Assembly (NCBI GenBank): GCA_030835005.1
Contig: JAUQWT010000240.1
Span: 1 to 18,014 of the forward strand
Length of the DNA: 18,014 nucleotides
Reading direction: 5' to 3'
From: Ignavibacteria bacterium
GTDB taxonomy: Bacteria; Bacteroidota; Ignavibacteria; Tepidaquicellales; OLB5
This document shows positions 1 to 8,295 of this stretch, one piece after another; the stretch's first letter is position 1; each line of letters opens with the position of its first letter. The notes below the pieces were generated by a model. That model was not told the DNA's origin. It saw only the letters and a list, made by a program, of their open reading frames with translations, and did not search any database. A program made the translations under genes and the position numbers.

Positions 1-290
1 AGTGCTGAAGCAAGAGTCTTACCCTGAGCATCATTCTTAAGCGAGACCGTTCCACCACCACCGAGAGTATTATGAAGCACGAAGTTCAGAGCATTGATAT
101 TCGGCATTTCATATCTATCAACCTTACCGAGGCAGATACCCTCAAAATGCTTCTTTACAGCCTCAGCAGTAACTTTTTCCTTAATAATTGGGTAATCTTC
201 CTTTTTAAAGGCAATCAGCCCTACATTAGCTGCATCACCTTTATCACCAGACCTGCCGTGGCATATCTCTTTTAATTGAATTTTAGGCAT
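1..290 (-). CDS. AtuA-related small-domain protein (C-terminus cut by window edge)
   Basis: An open frame runs from an ATG at 288-290 to the window edge, giving 96 complete codons with no stop. The product matches the small C-terminal domain of AtuA (acyclic terpene utilisation, DUF1446) proteins. It begins MPKIQLKEICHGRSGDKGD and later carries LHNTLGGGGTVSLKNDAQGK; the SGDKGD-x-A-N-[IV]-G and LGGGG-T-x-S-L-x-x-D-A-Q-G-K patterns are AtuA hallmarks. Here the domain is a separate protein of perhaps 100-110 residues rather than fused to the large domain. The large AtuA partner would be expected beyond position 1, which cannot be seen. The gene is separated from xerC by 103 bases that hold a possible promoter. 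Family assignment is firm; the substrate is unknown. Confidence 0.82.
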   Translation of the reverse strand, partial: MPKIQLKEICHGRSGDKGDAANVGLIAFKKEDYPIIKEKVTAEAVKKHFEGICLGKVDRYEMPNINALNFVLHNTLGGGGTVSLKNDAQGKTLASA

Positions 291-309
291 AATAATTTCT
301 GAAATTTCA

Positions 310-317
310 CAAAATTA
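310..317 (-). promoter_or_regulatory. Possible Bacteroidota-type -7 promoter box for the AtuA-like gene
   Basis: Read on the minus strand this is TAATTTTG, a full match to the TAnnTTTG -7 element of Bacteroidota. It lies about 20 bases before the ATG of the AtuA-like gene, which would leave a leader of only about a dozen bases. No clear TTTG -33 element is visible. A 6-bp inverted repeat (305-310 with 318-323) flanks the box. An AT-rich stretch yields such octamers by chance, so this is tentative. Confidence 0.3.
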
Positions 318-393
318 GTGAAAAAATCGGTAATCTGAAATGTATATTGTCATCTTGTGAAGTATAGGAGTGAATGTTATCATGTAATGAGAT

Positions 394-1323
394 TTACCCT
401 TTCGGATGCGCCTTCTCATACACTTTCTTAAGTCTGTCAACAGAAACATGTGTGTAAATTTGAGTTGTTGATAGGCTTGAGTGTCCGAGCAGGTCTTTTA
501 CAGCGCGAATATCTGCGCCGTGATCGAGTAAATGTGTAGCAAATGAGTGGCGTAAAACATGGGGAGATTTCTTCTTTAGCTCCGAAATCCTTGAAATATA
601 TTGGTTAGTTATCCTGTTCAACAATGCGGGATAAAGCTTCTTTCCATTCTTACCGTTAAATACCACTCCGTTATCAAAGTCAACTGCCCTCTCGGAGAAA
701 TATTCTTCTCTTTTTTCGAGATAGGCTGATATTGCACCGATTGCAATGAGTCCAACCGGAATAATCCTTTCTTTCCTTCCTTTGCCTCTGACTCTTATTG
801 TACAATTATCAATATCAATTCTATCCACAGTCAAATTAATGAGTTCGCTCAGCCGGATACCGGAGCTGTAGAAAAGCTCGATTATTGCCCTGTCTCTGGT
901 ACCCCAAATATCACTGCTGAAGTTCTTCGGATCAAGCAGGCTGTTTAATGAAGTTTCATCAATTACTGTCGGCAGATTTTTAGGCAGCTTAGGAAATATC
1001 AGGTTTCGCGATGGATTTTCAGGAAACAGTTTCTTCCTGTTTAAGAATTTGTAAAACGATTTCAAAGTAGATATCTTGCGTGATATTGTCCGCTTTGAGA
1101 ATTTCACCTCACGATTCTGCACAAAGTTTGCAATGAAGCGTTTTAGATCTTCTTCCTCAATATATTTAAGCTCAATTTTGGCCTCAGCGATACCACTGAG
1201 TTTGGCAATAAATATATAAAGGTCATTAAGATCCTTTACATAATTAAGCAGCGTGTGCCTGGAATAATTCTTTTCGTTTATAAGGTATGCGGAAAATTTA
1301 TCAATTGCGCTTATCAGATTCAT
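394..1323 (-). CDS. xerC: Tyrosine recombinase XerC/XerD family
   Basis: This 309-residue protein has the usual length and two-domain layout of Xer recombinases, which resolve chromosome dimers by strand exchange at dif. The N-terminal SAM-like DNA-binding domain covers roughly residues 1-105 and the catalytic domain 115-309. The complete catalytic set is visible: R157 (SSGIRLSEL), K181, H255 and R258 (HVLRHSFATHLLDHGAD), H281 (LLGHSS) and nucleophile Y290 (QIYTHV). The ATG at 1321-1323 overlaps the pmbA stop by one base (TGATG), so translation is probably coupled. XerC is preferred over XerD because of the topA neighbourhood, since topA-xerC linkage is widespread in bacteria. A phage or integron integrase is unlikely given the housekeeping context and standard length. 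No dif-like site was recognised nearby. Confidence 0.9.
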   Translation of the reverse strand: MNLISAIDKFSAYLINEKNYSRHTLLNYVKDLNDLYIFIAKLSGIAEAKIELKYIEEEDLKRFIANFVQNREVKFSKRTISRKISTLKSFYKFLNRKKLFPENPSRNLIFPKLPKNLPTVIDETSLNSLLDPKNFSSDIWGTRDRAIIELFYSSGIRLSELINLTVDRIDIDNCTIRVRGKGRKERIIPVGLIAIGAISAYLEKREEYFSERAVDFDNGVVFNGKNGKKLYPALLNRITNQYISRISELKKKSPHVLRHSFATHLLDHGADIRAVKDLLGHSSLSTTQIYTHVSVDRLKKVYEKAHPKG

Positions 1324-2657
1324 CAGATCGCATCAGATAAACTGGAGAAATTAAAGTTGCCTACTTTAAGGGGAGGCACATGAATCTGCATTAATCCGGT
1401 TTCGGCGCCGGAAGCTTTTTCGGGCTTCCCTGCTTCAATTAGATTCTGGAAAACATTCATAGGGCTTTCATTAAACCTGAAATTCTTCACAGACCGTATT
1501 ATCTTGCCGTCTTTTACCTCAAACACGCCGTCTCTTGTTAATCCGGTAAGCAGCATAGTTTGCTGGTCAACTCCCCTGATATAGTAAAACCTTGTGACCA
1601 GTATTGCATAATCGGTCTCACTTATCATTTGGTCTAAAGACTTATCACTTCCGCTCAATAGAATATTTGATGGATGAGCTACAAATGGTTCACCGGTCTT
1701 TTCTGCCCAGAATCTTGATCTTACGAGGTTTTTCAATACACCATGCTCAAACCATACAATTTTGTTTCGGGGCTCGCCTTCTTTATTAAATGGAATTGAA
1801 GGAGAACTGATATCTGAGGGATCAGAGAAAATTGTTATATTACTGTTTGCAAGCGATTCTCCTATTCTGTTTCCGCCTCCGGTTTTCGAAAAATAACTTC
1901 TTCCTTCATCAGCTTCTCTTGCATTCATGTAATTAATGCATATTCCAAGCATGTCTGCTGCGGCTGCCGGTTCAAGAATCACTTTGTATCTTCCAGGCTT
2001 TATTTCTACCGGATCCTTTGAAAGGAGAGATCTCCGGATTGCCTTATCAGTTAATTCTTTTTGTTTAAGATCATTAATATTTACAAAACTCTTTTCAAAC
2101 CTGGCCGAACCTGTCCCGTCATTTGTCCTGATTGTTGCGGAGTAATCTGCAAGGGTGTACTTATTATACGCAAAGAGACCAACAGTGTTCATAACAGCGT
2201 TAAATGTCATTGAATCCTCAAAATAACCTGCCGACGTCACATTCTCATTGATAGATTCATTAATGATATAAGAAAGAATTGCCGATCTCTTATCGCCCGA
2301 AAGCTTTTCAGTATCTGCGGAATAATTAAGAGCACTTAGATATTCTTGCTTTCCAAGCGGAGGCATAAATTCTCTATTTTCCGGAGAACGATTCGCAATT
2401 TCTTCAGAGCTCTTTATTGCCTGTTTTAAGGATTCTTCGTCAAACTTATTTGTTGTTACGCTTCCGGATTTCCTGCCAATGTTACTGGTTATTGTGAGCG
2501 CTAATCCGTCTGAAAAGCCGTTTGTGGTGAGCGAGTTTCTCGCAAAGCGCAGATTATGGATGTTGCTTCCAACAAGCAGTGCTGTTGCTGAATCTGCTTT
2601 AGAGTATCCGAGAATTTTACTCAGCAGGTTCTTAGCTTCATTTTCGTTAAGTATCAA
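1323..2657 (-). CDS. pmbA: PmbA/TldE-type subunit of the TldD/PmbA metalloprotease family
   Basis: This 444-residue protein is close in length to family PmbA (TldE) proteins. In the known TldD/TldE complex this subunit is the non-catalytic partner of the zinc protease subunit TldD, which cleaves unfolded or modified peptides. Consistent with that, no HExxxH motif occurs. The family-like stretch LEPAAAADMLG followed by GRSYFSKTGGG lies where TldD has its metal site. The C-terminal half carries RFYYIRGVDQQTMLLTGLTRDG, also typical of the family when read in parts. The start is a TTG at 2655-2657, one base after the tldD stop (TAAATTG). The first in-frame ATG is almost 100 codons further in, so TTG is the only credible start. 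No signal peptide is seen, unlike its upstream partner. Its stop overlaps the xerC start. Confidence 0.88.
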   Translation of the reverse strand: MILNENEAKNLLSKILGYSKADSATALLVGSNIHNLRFARNSLTTNGFSDGLALTITSNIGRKSGSVTTNKFDEESLKQAIKSSEEIANRSPENREFMPPLGKQEYLSALNYSADTEKLSGDKRSAILSYIINESINENVTSAGYFEDSMTFNAVMNTVGLFAYNKYTLADYSATIRTNDGTGSARFEKSFVNINDLKQKELTDKAIRRSLLSKDPVEIKPGRYKVILEPAAAADMLGICINYMNAREADEGRSYFSKTGGGNRIGESLANSNITIFSDPSDISSPSIPFNKEGEPRNKIVWFEHGVLKNLVRSRFWAEKTGEPFVAHPSNILLSGSDKSLDQMISETDYAILVTRFYYIRGVDQQTMLLTGLTRDGVFEVKDGKIIRSVKNFRFNESPMNVFQNLIEAGKPEKASGAETGLMQIHVPPLKVGNFNFSSLSDAI

Positions 2658-2658
2658 T

Positions 2659-4248
2659 TTATTTGCCCGCCTCCTCAGATGTATTAAGTATATTTACTTT
2701 TCTGAATCTCGCAGGAGAAGCCCCGTGGCTGACGGGAGAAAGCTGCCCGGGCTCTCCCTTGCCGCAAAAGAACGATCCACCAAGCATATATTCACTTCTA
2801 TCGCAAATGGCATCGCATGAATTCCAGAAATCAACAGTGTTGCCCTGGTATGCTACATCCCTCAGCATGCCGGTAATCTTGCCGTTTTTAATATCCCAGA
2901 ATTCCTGTCCGGTAAATTGAAAATTATATCTCTGCATGTCGATGCTCCAGCTACCGCTTCCTTTTATATATATTCCATCCTCAGTATCAGATATCAAATC
3001 ATCAAGAGATAACTTTTCATTTCCGGGCATCAAGGAGACATTTGGCATTCTTTGAATCGGAAAATGCGCCCAGCTATCAGAATATGCACAGCCATTAGAT
3101 GAAGATTCACCTATAAACCTTGCGATTTCACGGGTTGTTTGGTATCCTGTAAACCTGCCTTCTTTTACTAGGTCCCACTCCGTTGTTTTCACACCATCAT
3201 CATCATAACCTCTTGTGGCCAGTCCGTCTTTTTGAGTCCTGTCACCCTTCATATTAATATGCCTGCTGCCGTACTGCAGTTTCCCAAGTTTATCTGTTGT
3301 CATAAAACTTGTTCCGGCATAATTTGCTTCATATCCCAGCGCCCGGTCAAGCTCTGTTGGATGCCCGCAGGATTCATGTATGGTAAGCCACAAGTGGGTT
3401 GGATGGAGGATAATATCTCTTTTTCCGGGGACAACAGTTGGTGCTTTCAATTTCATCTTTGTATGCTCAACAGCTTCATCTACATCACTCAGAAAATCAT
3501 ATTCCTCTACATACTCATATCCCTTTCCAATTGGAACGGAAAAGCTATCTCTTGATTCAAATATTCCTGTAGATCTATCAACAACTGTTACTTCAAATTG
3601 CGGCCAAATTCTATGCAGGTCCTGCTTGATATAAGAACCTTCTGAAGATGCGAAGTACTTCCACTCATTTACACTCCATATAAAAGACGAACAAAAATCC
3701 GCCCCAAGAGATTTAGCTCTCTCATTGATCTTGAATAATAATGATACTTTATCATCTATAGATACTTCGAACGAATTCTTTTTAATAGGTGTCTGCCATG
3801 TGTCATTATATACCGGGTTTGGAGCAAGTTCAACTTTATTCAGCTGGATTTTCTTGTTTGCATCTGCAATAGCACAGGCAAGCTCCACTGCTCTGATAAC
3901 TTCGGTTTCTGTAAAAGTACTGCTGGACGAAAAGCCCCATGTACCTTCTTTTAACACCCTTACATTGAAACCGAAGTTCTCGGTTTCTTTGATTGATTGT
4001 ATGATCTGTTCTCTTGTATTAATATTTTCCGAACGAAAATTGCTTAGGCAGAAATCAGAATATTCGGCCCCTAACTGCTTAGCTCTGAGCATTGCAGAAT
4101 CAGCTATTTTCTTTATGTAATTATCGTCTAAGGAATTTCGGAGGGATGAAGCTTCATTTGATCTCAATATATAACTCCCTATAGAATTGGCAAAAATAGC
4201 TCCCGGCAGGGCCAGTGAGCAGGATTTTATAAAGTTTCTGCGCCTCAT
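2659..4248 (-). CDS. tldD: TldD-type zinc metalloprotease with twin-arginine signal
   Basis: This 529-residue protein is the catalytic partner of the TldD/PmbA pair. The metal site is intact: HESCGH at residues 291-296 (HExxxH) and a C-terminal Cys at 495 in FFCGKGEPGQ, the position of the third zinc ligand in TldD. The N-terminus reads MRRRNFIKS followed by a hydrophobic stretch to about residue 28. This fits a twin-arginine (Tat) export signal, although no clean cleavage site is evident. The extension makes it longer than typical cytoplasmic TldD proteins. It starts with ATG, 19 bases after topA, and the pmbA start follows its stop by one base, so the two subunits are almost certainly made together. 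The substrate is unknown. Family and catalytic status are well supported; actual export is an inference from the signal. Confidence 0.92.
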   Translation of the reverse strand: MRRRNFIKSCSLALPGAIFANSIGSYILRSNEASSLRNSLDDNYIKKIADSAMLRAKQLGAEYSDFCLSNFRSENINTREQIIQSIKETENFGFNVRVLKEGTWGFSSSSTFTETEVIRAVELACAIADANKKIQLNKVELAPNPVYNDTWQTPIKKNSFEVSIDDKVSLLFKINERAKSLGADFCSSFIWSVNEWKYFASSEGSYIKQDLHRIWPQFEVTVVDRSTGIFESRDSFSVPIGKGYEYVEEYDFLSDVDEAVEHTKMKLKAPTVVPGKRDIILHPTHLWLTIHESCGHPTELDRALGYEANYAGTSFMTTDKLGKLQYGSRHINMKGDRTQKDGLATRGYDDDGVKTTEWDLVKEGRFTGYQTTREIARFIGESSSNGCAYSDSWAHFPIQRMPNVSLMPGNEKLSLDDLISDTEDGIYIKGSGSWSIDMQRYNFQFTGQEFWDIKNGKITGMLRDVAYQGNTVDFWNSCDAICDRSEYMLGGSFFCGKGEPGQLSPVSHGASPARFRKVNILNTSEEAGK

Positions 4249-4267
4249 AATTTATTATAAAACGGTG

Positions 4268-6589
4268 TTATACAGTTTCTAAAGCATCTTTTGATTCCAA
4301 TTCAACTTTGTGCTTGCATTCAGGGCATTCAAGATACTCGCCCTTTTTCTTTGAGTACTTCTCGAGCATATAAGAGCTGCCGCACATCTCGCATTTTGTT
4401 TCACGCGGTTTGCTGTTGGAAATGAAATCACAGTCAGGGTAACGGGTGCAGCCATAAAATGTTTTTTTGGATTTTAAAGCTTTCCTTCCGAGTATCTCCC
4501 CTTCTTTACATTTAGGGCATTTAATACCCAAAGTTATGGGCTGAATGTTTTTACAATCCGGATAGGTTGAACAGCCGAGGAATTTTCCGTACTTGCTTGA
4601 TTTGACTACCATTGGGTTACCGCAAAGAATACAAACTTTTCCTTCAGCAAGCTCCTGATGTTCTTCCTGCTCTCCAGGAAGAGGCTTTGCATTCTTGCAC
4701 TTGGGGTACTTGCTGCATGAAAGGAATCTTCCGTTCCTGCCCCATTTGATTAGCATTTCACCGCCACATTTATCACATATAATATCAGTCTTTTCGATAA
4801 GAGACTCTTTAATCTCTTTAGTTTTCTTGTTCAGGAACTCAAGATCAAGATTGAAAGGCAGGTAAAAATCATCCAGAACTTTCTTATATGTCAGCTCACC
4901 CTCGGCAATCTTATCAAGTTCCTCTTCCATTTGTGCAGTAAATTTCACATTTATAACATCATTGAAATGAGCTGCAAGAAGTCTGTCAACTGTTTGGCCA
5001 AGCTCGGTTGCATAAAGCTTCCTTTCAATAAGATCGCAGTAAGTCCTGTTTATAATAGTAGAAACAATAAACGCATAAGTAGATGGTCTGCCAATACCGA
5101 GGTTATCTAACTGTTTGATCAAGCTGCTTTCAGTATATCTTGCAGGCGGATTTGTATAATGCTGCTTTTTAAGAAGTTCTTTAAGATCCAGTATATCTCC
5201 AATTTCAATTTCAGACGGAATTGAAAACTCATCTTCTGTATCTTCCTTTTCTTCTTCGAATACATCGTCATATAAGGCAAGAAAGCCTTTGAATTTTATT
5301 GTAGAATCAGTTGTCCTGAACTGGTAGAAATCCGGTTTCTTGCTGCTTCCGTTAGCAGATTCACTGAATGTATCGATCAGCAGTGTGATCTGATCCGATA
5401 CTGAATTCTGCATTTGGCATGCAACAAATCTCTTCCAAATCAGGTCATAAAGCTTATACTGGTCAAGAGTGAGATCATTTTTCAGGCTCTCAGGTGTGCG
5501 CCATACTGAAGTAGGTCTTATTGCTTCGTGTGCATCCTGTGTATTTTCTTTTTTCTTTGAATATACTTTCGGCGAGGCAGGCAAGAACGTTTTCCCGAAT
5601 TTTTCGAGTATATATCCCCTTGCTTCGCTAACAGCATCTTCACTCAGCCTGGTCGAGTCTGTTCTCATATAGGTTATGAGTCCCGTTAACCCCTCTTCGC
5701 CGATATTTATACCTTCATACAGCTTTTGTGCCTGCATCATGGTTTTTTTGGGGGCAAAGCGCAGCCTCACAGAAGCATCCTGCTGAAGCGAAGAAGTTGT
5801 AAAAGGCGGGTAAGGATTCCGCTTGACCTCTTTTTTGATAATATCCGAAACTTTGAAAAGCTTGGTTTTGAGGTCTTTTATTATCTCGTCTGTTTCTGCT
5901 TCATTCTTTATCCGTGGGTCTTCACCATTGAATTTGAATGCAGTATCGTTCTTTACAATAAGCTTCGACTCAAATACTTTGTTTTTGTCTCTATCTTTGA
6001 AATTTGCCAGTACACTCCAATATTCAGTTGGAATAAATTTCTTTATCTCCGCTTCTCTTTCACAAATGAGCCTAAGTGCTACAGACTGTACTCTTCCGGC
6101 AGAAAGCCCGTAATATATGACTTTCCACAAGAACGGGCTGACTTTATAACCCATGATCCTATCCAGTGCACGCCTTGCCTGCTGTGAGCTGACAAGCTTT
6201 TCATCTATTTGAAGAGGGTTATTGATACCTTCTTCGACACCTTTTTTTGTTATCTCGTTGAAAAGCACCCTGAAAATCGGAGTTTTCTTACTTTTAACTT
6301 CCTCCGCAATATCAAAAGCAATTGCTTCGCCTTCACGGTCAGGATCTGTTGCTATGTATATCTTATCGGCGGTTTTAGAAAGCTCTTTGAGCTCTTCAAT
6401 TATCTTTTCTTTACCGGGAATGGTTTCATAAGTGAGTTCATAGTCATTTTCAAAATCAACACTTATTTTGCTTTTAGGCAGGTTCTTAATATGCCCCACC
6501 GAAGCGATTACTTTATAATTCTTCCCAAGATATTTATTTATTGTCTTTGCCTTAGAAGGCGACTCAACTATAACGAGTGATTTAGCCAT
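4268..6589 (-). CDS. topA: DNA topoisomerase I (type IA)
   Basis: This 773-residue enzyme relaxes negatively supercoiled DNA by cutting and rejoining one strand. The N-terminal Toprim domain shows VIVESPSKAKT (E9) and TDPDREGEA (D82, D84, E86), the metal-binding acids. The nucleophile is Y307 in GLITYMRTDSTRLS, followed by the DAHEAIRPT motif near residue 355. From about residue 605 to 757 there are four Cys4 zinc-ribbon modules (CDKC..CSKYPKC, CILC..CSTYPDC, CPKC..CTRYPDC, CEMC..CPEC), as in many bacterial TopA tails. The length is normal and the frame intact. It starts with ATG, 45 bases after smg, and precedes tldD by 19 bases. The linkage to smg upstream and xerC downstream matches a broadly conserved neighbourhood. 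Confidence 0.98.
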   Translation of the reverse strand: MAKSLVIVESPSKAKTINKYLGKNYKVIASVGHIKNLPKSKISVDFENDYELTYETIPGKEKIIEELKELSKTADKIYIATDPDREGEAIAFDIAEEVKSKKTPIFRVLFNEITKKGVEEGINNPLQIDEKLVSSQQARRALDRIMGYKVSPFLWKVIYYGLSAGRVQSVALRLICEREAEIKKFIPTEYWSVLANFKDRDKNKVFESKLIVKNDTAFKFNGEDPRIKNEAETDEIIKDLKTKLFKVSDIIKKEVKRNPYPPFTTSSLQQDASVRLRFAPKKTMMQAQKLYEGINIGEEGLTGLITYMRTDSTRLSEDAVSEARGYILEKFGKTFLPASPKVYSKKKENTQDAHEAIRPTSVWRTPESLKNDLTLDQYKLYDLIWKRFVACQMQNSVSDQITLLIDTFSESANGSSKKPDFYQFRTTDSTIKFKGFLALYDDVFEEEKEDTEDEFSIPSEIEIGDILDLKELLKKQHYTNPPARYTESSLIKQLDNLGIGRPSTYAFIVSTIINRTYCDLIERKLYATELGQTVDRLLAAHFNDVINVKFTAQMEEELDKIAEGELTYKKVLDDFYLPFNLDLEFLNKKTKEIKESLIEKTDIICDKCGGEMLIKWGRNGRFLSCSKYPKCKNAKPLPGEQEEHQELAEGKVCILCGNPMVVKSSKYGKFLGCSTYPDCKNIQPITLGIKCPKCKEGEILGRKALKSKKTFYGCTRYPDCDFISNSKPRETKCEMCGSSYMLEKYSKKKGEYLECPECKHKVELESKDALETV

Positions 6590-6634
6590 TTAGAATATTT
6601 TTTTCAATAATGAATCCGTTATTAATGAAATGTA

Positions 6635-7093
6635 TCAATGAATAGTGTCTTTTGTATTTATCATCATTCTACTATTAGCATCGGTCATATCTTCAATATC
6701 AAGAAGGTAAGTAGCGATTATCATTTTCATATCTTCTTTATCTACCCTGTTATAACTTGATACCATTATTTTATCTATTATCAGGTCAATATCCATATTG
6801 TTTATAAGTCCAAGCTCTTTAAGCTGAATCAAATAACCGTATGACTCAGGTAAAATGACATTCTGTTCTGCATCATGTAGAAAGCGCTGAGAACGTGTAT
6901 CTGTCTTCTTTTCTATAAATATCTTTTCTCCTGCATAGATCTTGGAATATACCCAGCTGAAAGCCGTATTGATCTCGTTTACAGTATATCCAAGATTCTC
7001 CAGCTTATTCATGTCAACATCTGTAAGCTGCTTATTATTCTTAAGTTCACTGAGAAGGTAAACTATTATTTCAATTATTTTTTCGTATAACAT
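6635..7093 (-). CDS. smg: Smg family protein (DUF494)
   Basis: This 152-residue soluble protein resembles Smg (DUF494). The N-terminus MLYEKIIEIIVYLLSEL and the following LENLGYTVNEINTAFSW pattern are typical: a helical start, then a Gly-Tyr turn and an acidic/aromatic helix. The last third (LDIEDMTD) also fits the family. The molecular role of Smg is not established. In proteobacteria the gene sits beside dprA and a TopA zinc-finger-like gene, and here it lies immediately before topA, which supports the call. It starts with ATG three bases after the ybeY stop, so the two genes are very probably co-transcribed. It has no cysteine cluster, signal peptide or membrane helix. Confidence 0.83.
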   Translation of the reverse strand: MLYEKIIEIIVYLLSELKNNKQLTDVDMNKLENLGYTVNEINTAFSWVYSKIYAGEKIFIEKKTDTRSQRFLHDAEQNVILPESYGYLIQLKELGLINNMDIDLIIDKIMVSSYNRVDKEDMKMIIATYLLDIEDMTDANSRMMINTKDTIH

Positions 7094-7096
7094 GAT

Positions 7097-7507
7097 TTAT
7101 TGATTGCTTAAATAAAAATCTTCCTTTTGCCTGATAAGTTCCTTTTGCCTGATTGTAGTGTCATTATATCCTGCAAGATGGAGGCATCCATGAATAATAA
7201 CTCTTTTTAGTTCCCTTTTGAATCCTGACCTGTAAACAACGCCGTTTTTCTTAACAGTATCTAAGGAAATAAAGATCTCGCCTTCAATTTTTTTCTTATT
7301 ATCATTGTAGGGAAACGTAATGATATCAGTATTATGATTGTGACCCAGGAATCTAGTGTTTATGCGCTTTATATCCCTGTCATTACCAAAATTCAACACA
7401 ATTTCACTAAACCGGCAATCCTCGCCATCCATTACTTTTGATACTAAGCCCCTTACATTATCATGTGTTATCGGTAATCTGGATTTGGTGTGTATATTAT
7501 TGATCAA
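7097..7507 (-). CDS. ybeY: YbeY-type endoribonuclease (rRNA maturation)
   Basis: YbeY is a metal-dependent RNase needed for 16S rRNA 3'-end maturation and ribosome quality control. The diagnostic metal motif is HGCLHLAGYND, but the third His of the classic HxxxHxxGYDH is Asp here, a variant I associate with Bacteroidota YbeY proteins. Upstream, LGHNHNTDIITFPY matches the conserved (L)xHxxxTDIITF segment. I place the start at TTG 7505-7507, giving 136 residues beginning MINNIHTKSR. That matches the family N-terminus (M-I/A..., about 50 residues before the R-I-N segment). An in-frame TTG at 7553-7555 would add 16 residues and is the only other option, because a TAG stop lies just upstream and no ATG is available. 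Smg follows after three bases. Confidence 0.87.
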   Translation of the reverse strand: MINNIHTKSRLPITHDNVRGLVSKVMDGEDCRFSEIVLNFGNDRDIKRINTRFLGHNHNTDIITFPYNDNKKKIEGEIFISLDTVKKNGVVYRSGFKRELKRVIIHGCLHLAGYNDTTIRQKELIRQKEDFYLSNQ

Positions 7508-7650
7508 TATGCACTTTTTTGTGTTGAAATGGGGTCTGCCTTCTCTTTTTAACAATAAAACCTATGCATAAATTCATTAAAATTAAAGTGTAACATTAAC
7601 ATATTATCAAAACTTCTTATTTTACGACACTTAAAATATACAGAAATTTA

Positions 7651-8202
7651 TTATTTGTCAAGAGGCAAAAAATGTTGAAATCCTTCGCCTTTGTTGAACT
7701 CTTTGTATTGCTGACAATAAAACAGGTAATTTTGGGCATTTTGCCTGATTTTTTCAATCTCTTCAGGCTTTAGGTCCCTTATGATCTTAGCCGGAACACC
7801 TGCAACCATAGTCCCTTCAGGCACTACAAATTTCTCTTTTACTACAGATCCTGCCGCAACAAGCGAAAATGAATTAACATGGCAATCATCAAGCAGTTTA
7901 GCACCAATTCCTATCAAAACAAAATCATCAATTCTGCAGCCATGAATCACGGCACTGTGACCGATTGAAATATCGTTACCGATAAAAGTAGGGAATTTCT
8001 TATAAGTCACGTGAACCATGGTCAAATCCTGAATATTCGTTCTATCACCTATCCGGATAAAATTAACGTCTCCTCTAACCACTGTATTAAACCATATGCT
8101 GGAATCCTTACCGATCTCTACGTCACCAATCACGTAAGCACCCTCTGCAATCAATACTGAATCATGGATCTTCGGAAATTTGTTCTGGTACGGAACTATC
8201 AT
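7651..8202 (-). CDS. Gamma-type carbonic anhydrase family protein (left-handed beta-helix)
   Basis: This protein of about 183 residues is made of hexapeptide repeats, [IV]-G-x-x-x-x, running from near the N-terminus to about residue 150. That predicts a trimeric left-handed beta-helix. The gamma-carbonic-anhydrase signature is present: WFNTVVRGDVNFIRIGDRTN (Arg and Asp of VVRGD), Gln in NIQDL, and three metal His in MVHVT and IGHSAVIHGC with the right spacing. This separates it from acyltransferases with the same fold. Many homologues (YrdA, CaiE, PaaY types) have weak or unproven anhydrase activity, so the reaction is uncertain. ATG at 8200-8202 is preferred over a TTG two codons upstream. 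There are gaps of about 93 bases to the DUF3108 gene upstream and 143 to ybeY downstream, so it may be a separate unit. Confidence 0.88.
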   Translation of the reverse strand: MIVPYQNKFPKIHDSVLIAEGAYVIGDVEIGKDSSIWFNTVVRGDVNFIRIGDRTNIQDLTMVHVTYKKFPTFIGNDISIGHSAVIHGCRIDDFVLIGIGAKLLDDCHVNSFSLVAAGSVVKEKFVVPEGTMVAGVPAKIIRDLKPEEIEKIRQNAQNYLFYCQQYKEFNKGEGFQHFLPLDK

Positions 8203-8257
8203 TTTCAATCAATAATTTGCAATAAACAAAACAAACAAAGCACTTTTTTTAGATGCG

Positions 8258-8278
8258 ACTTAAACACCAAGTTCAAGT
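8258..8278 (-). other. Weak hairpin after the DUF3108 gene
   Basis: On the minus strand an 8-bp stem (one G-U pair) closes a 5-base loop, about 17 bases after the DUF3108 stop. No U-tract follows directly; the next bases are CGCATCTAAAAAAAG. It could be a weak or Rho-assisted terminator, an RNA processing end, or chance. Confidence 0.25.
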
Positions 8279-8295
8279 TATCCTTTACTAAACAC

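Noticed and set aside
72..275. Plus-strand 67-codon frame near the left edge
   Set aside because: It is opposite the AtuA-like gene, whose SGDKGD and LGGGG motifs make the minus strand the coding one.
305..323. TTTCAC/GTGAAA inverted repeat after xerC as a terminator
   Set aside because: Only 6 bp with a 7-base loop, no U-tract, and it overlaps the candidate promoter box.
394..1323. XerC-like gene as a phage or integron integrase marking a mobile element
   Set aside because: Standard 309-residue length, translational coupling to pmbA, topA neighbourhood, and no attachment repeats or tRNA nearby.
5726..6580. Long plus-strand frames opposite topA (153 and 123 codons)
   Set aside because: They are mirror frames of a well-supported topoisomerase and show no domain of their own.
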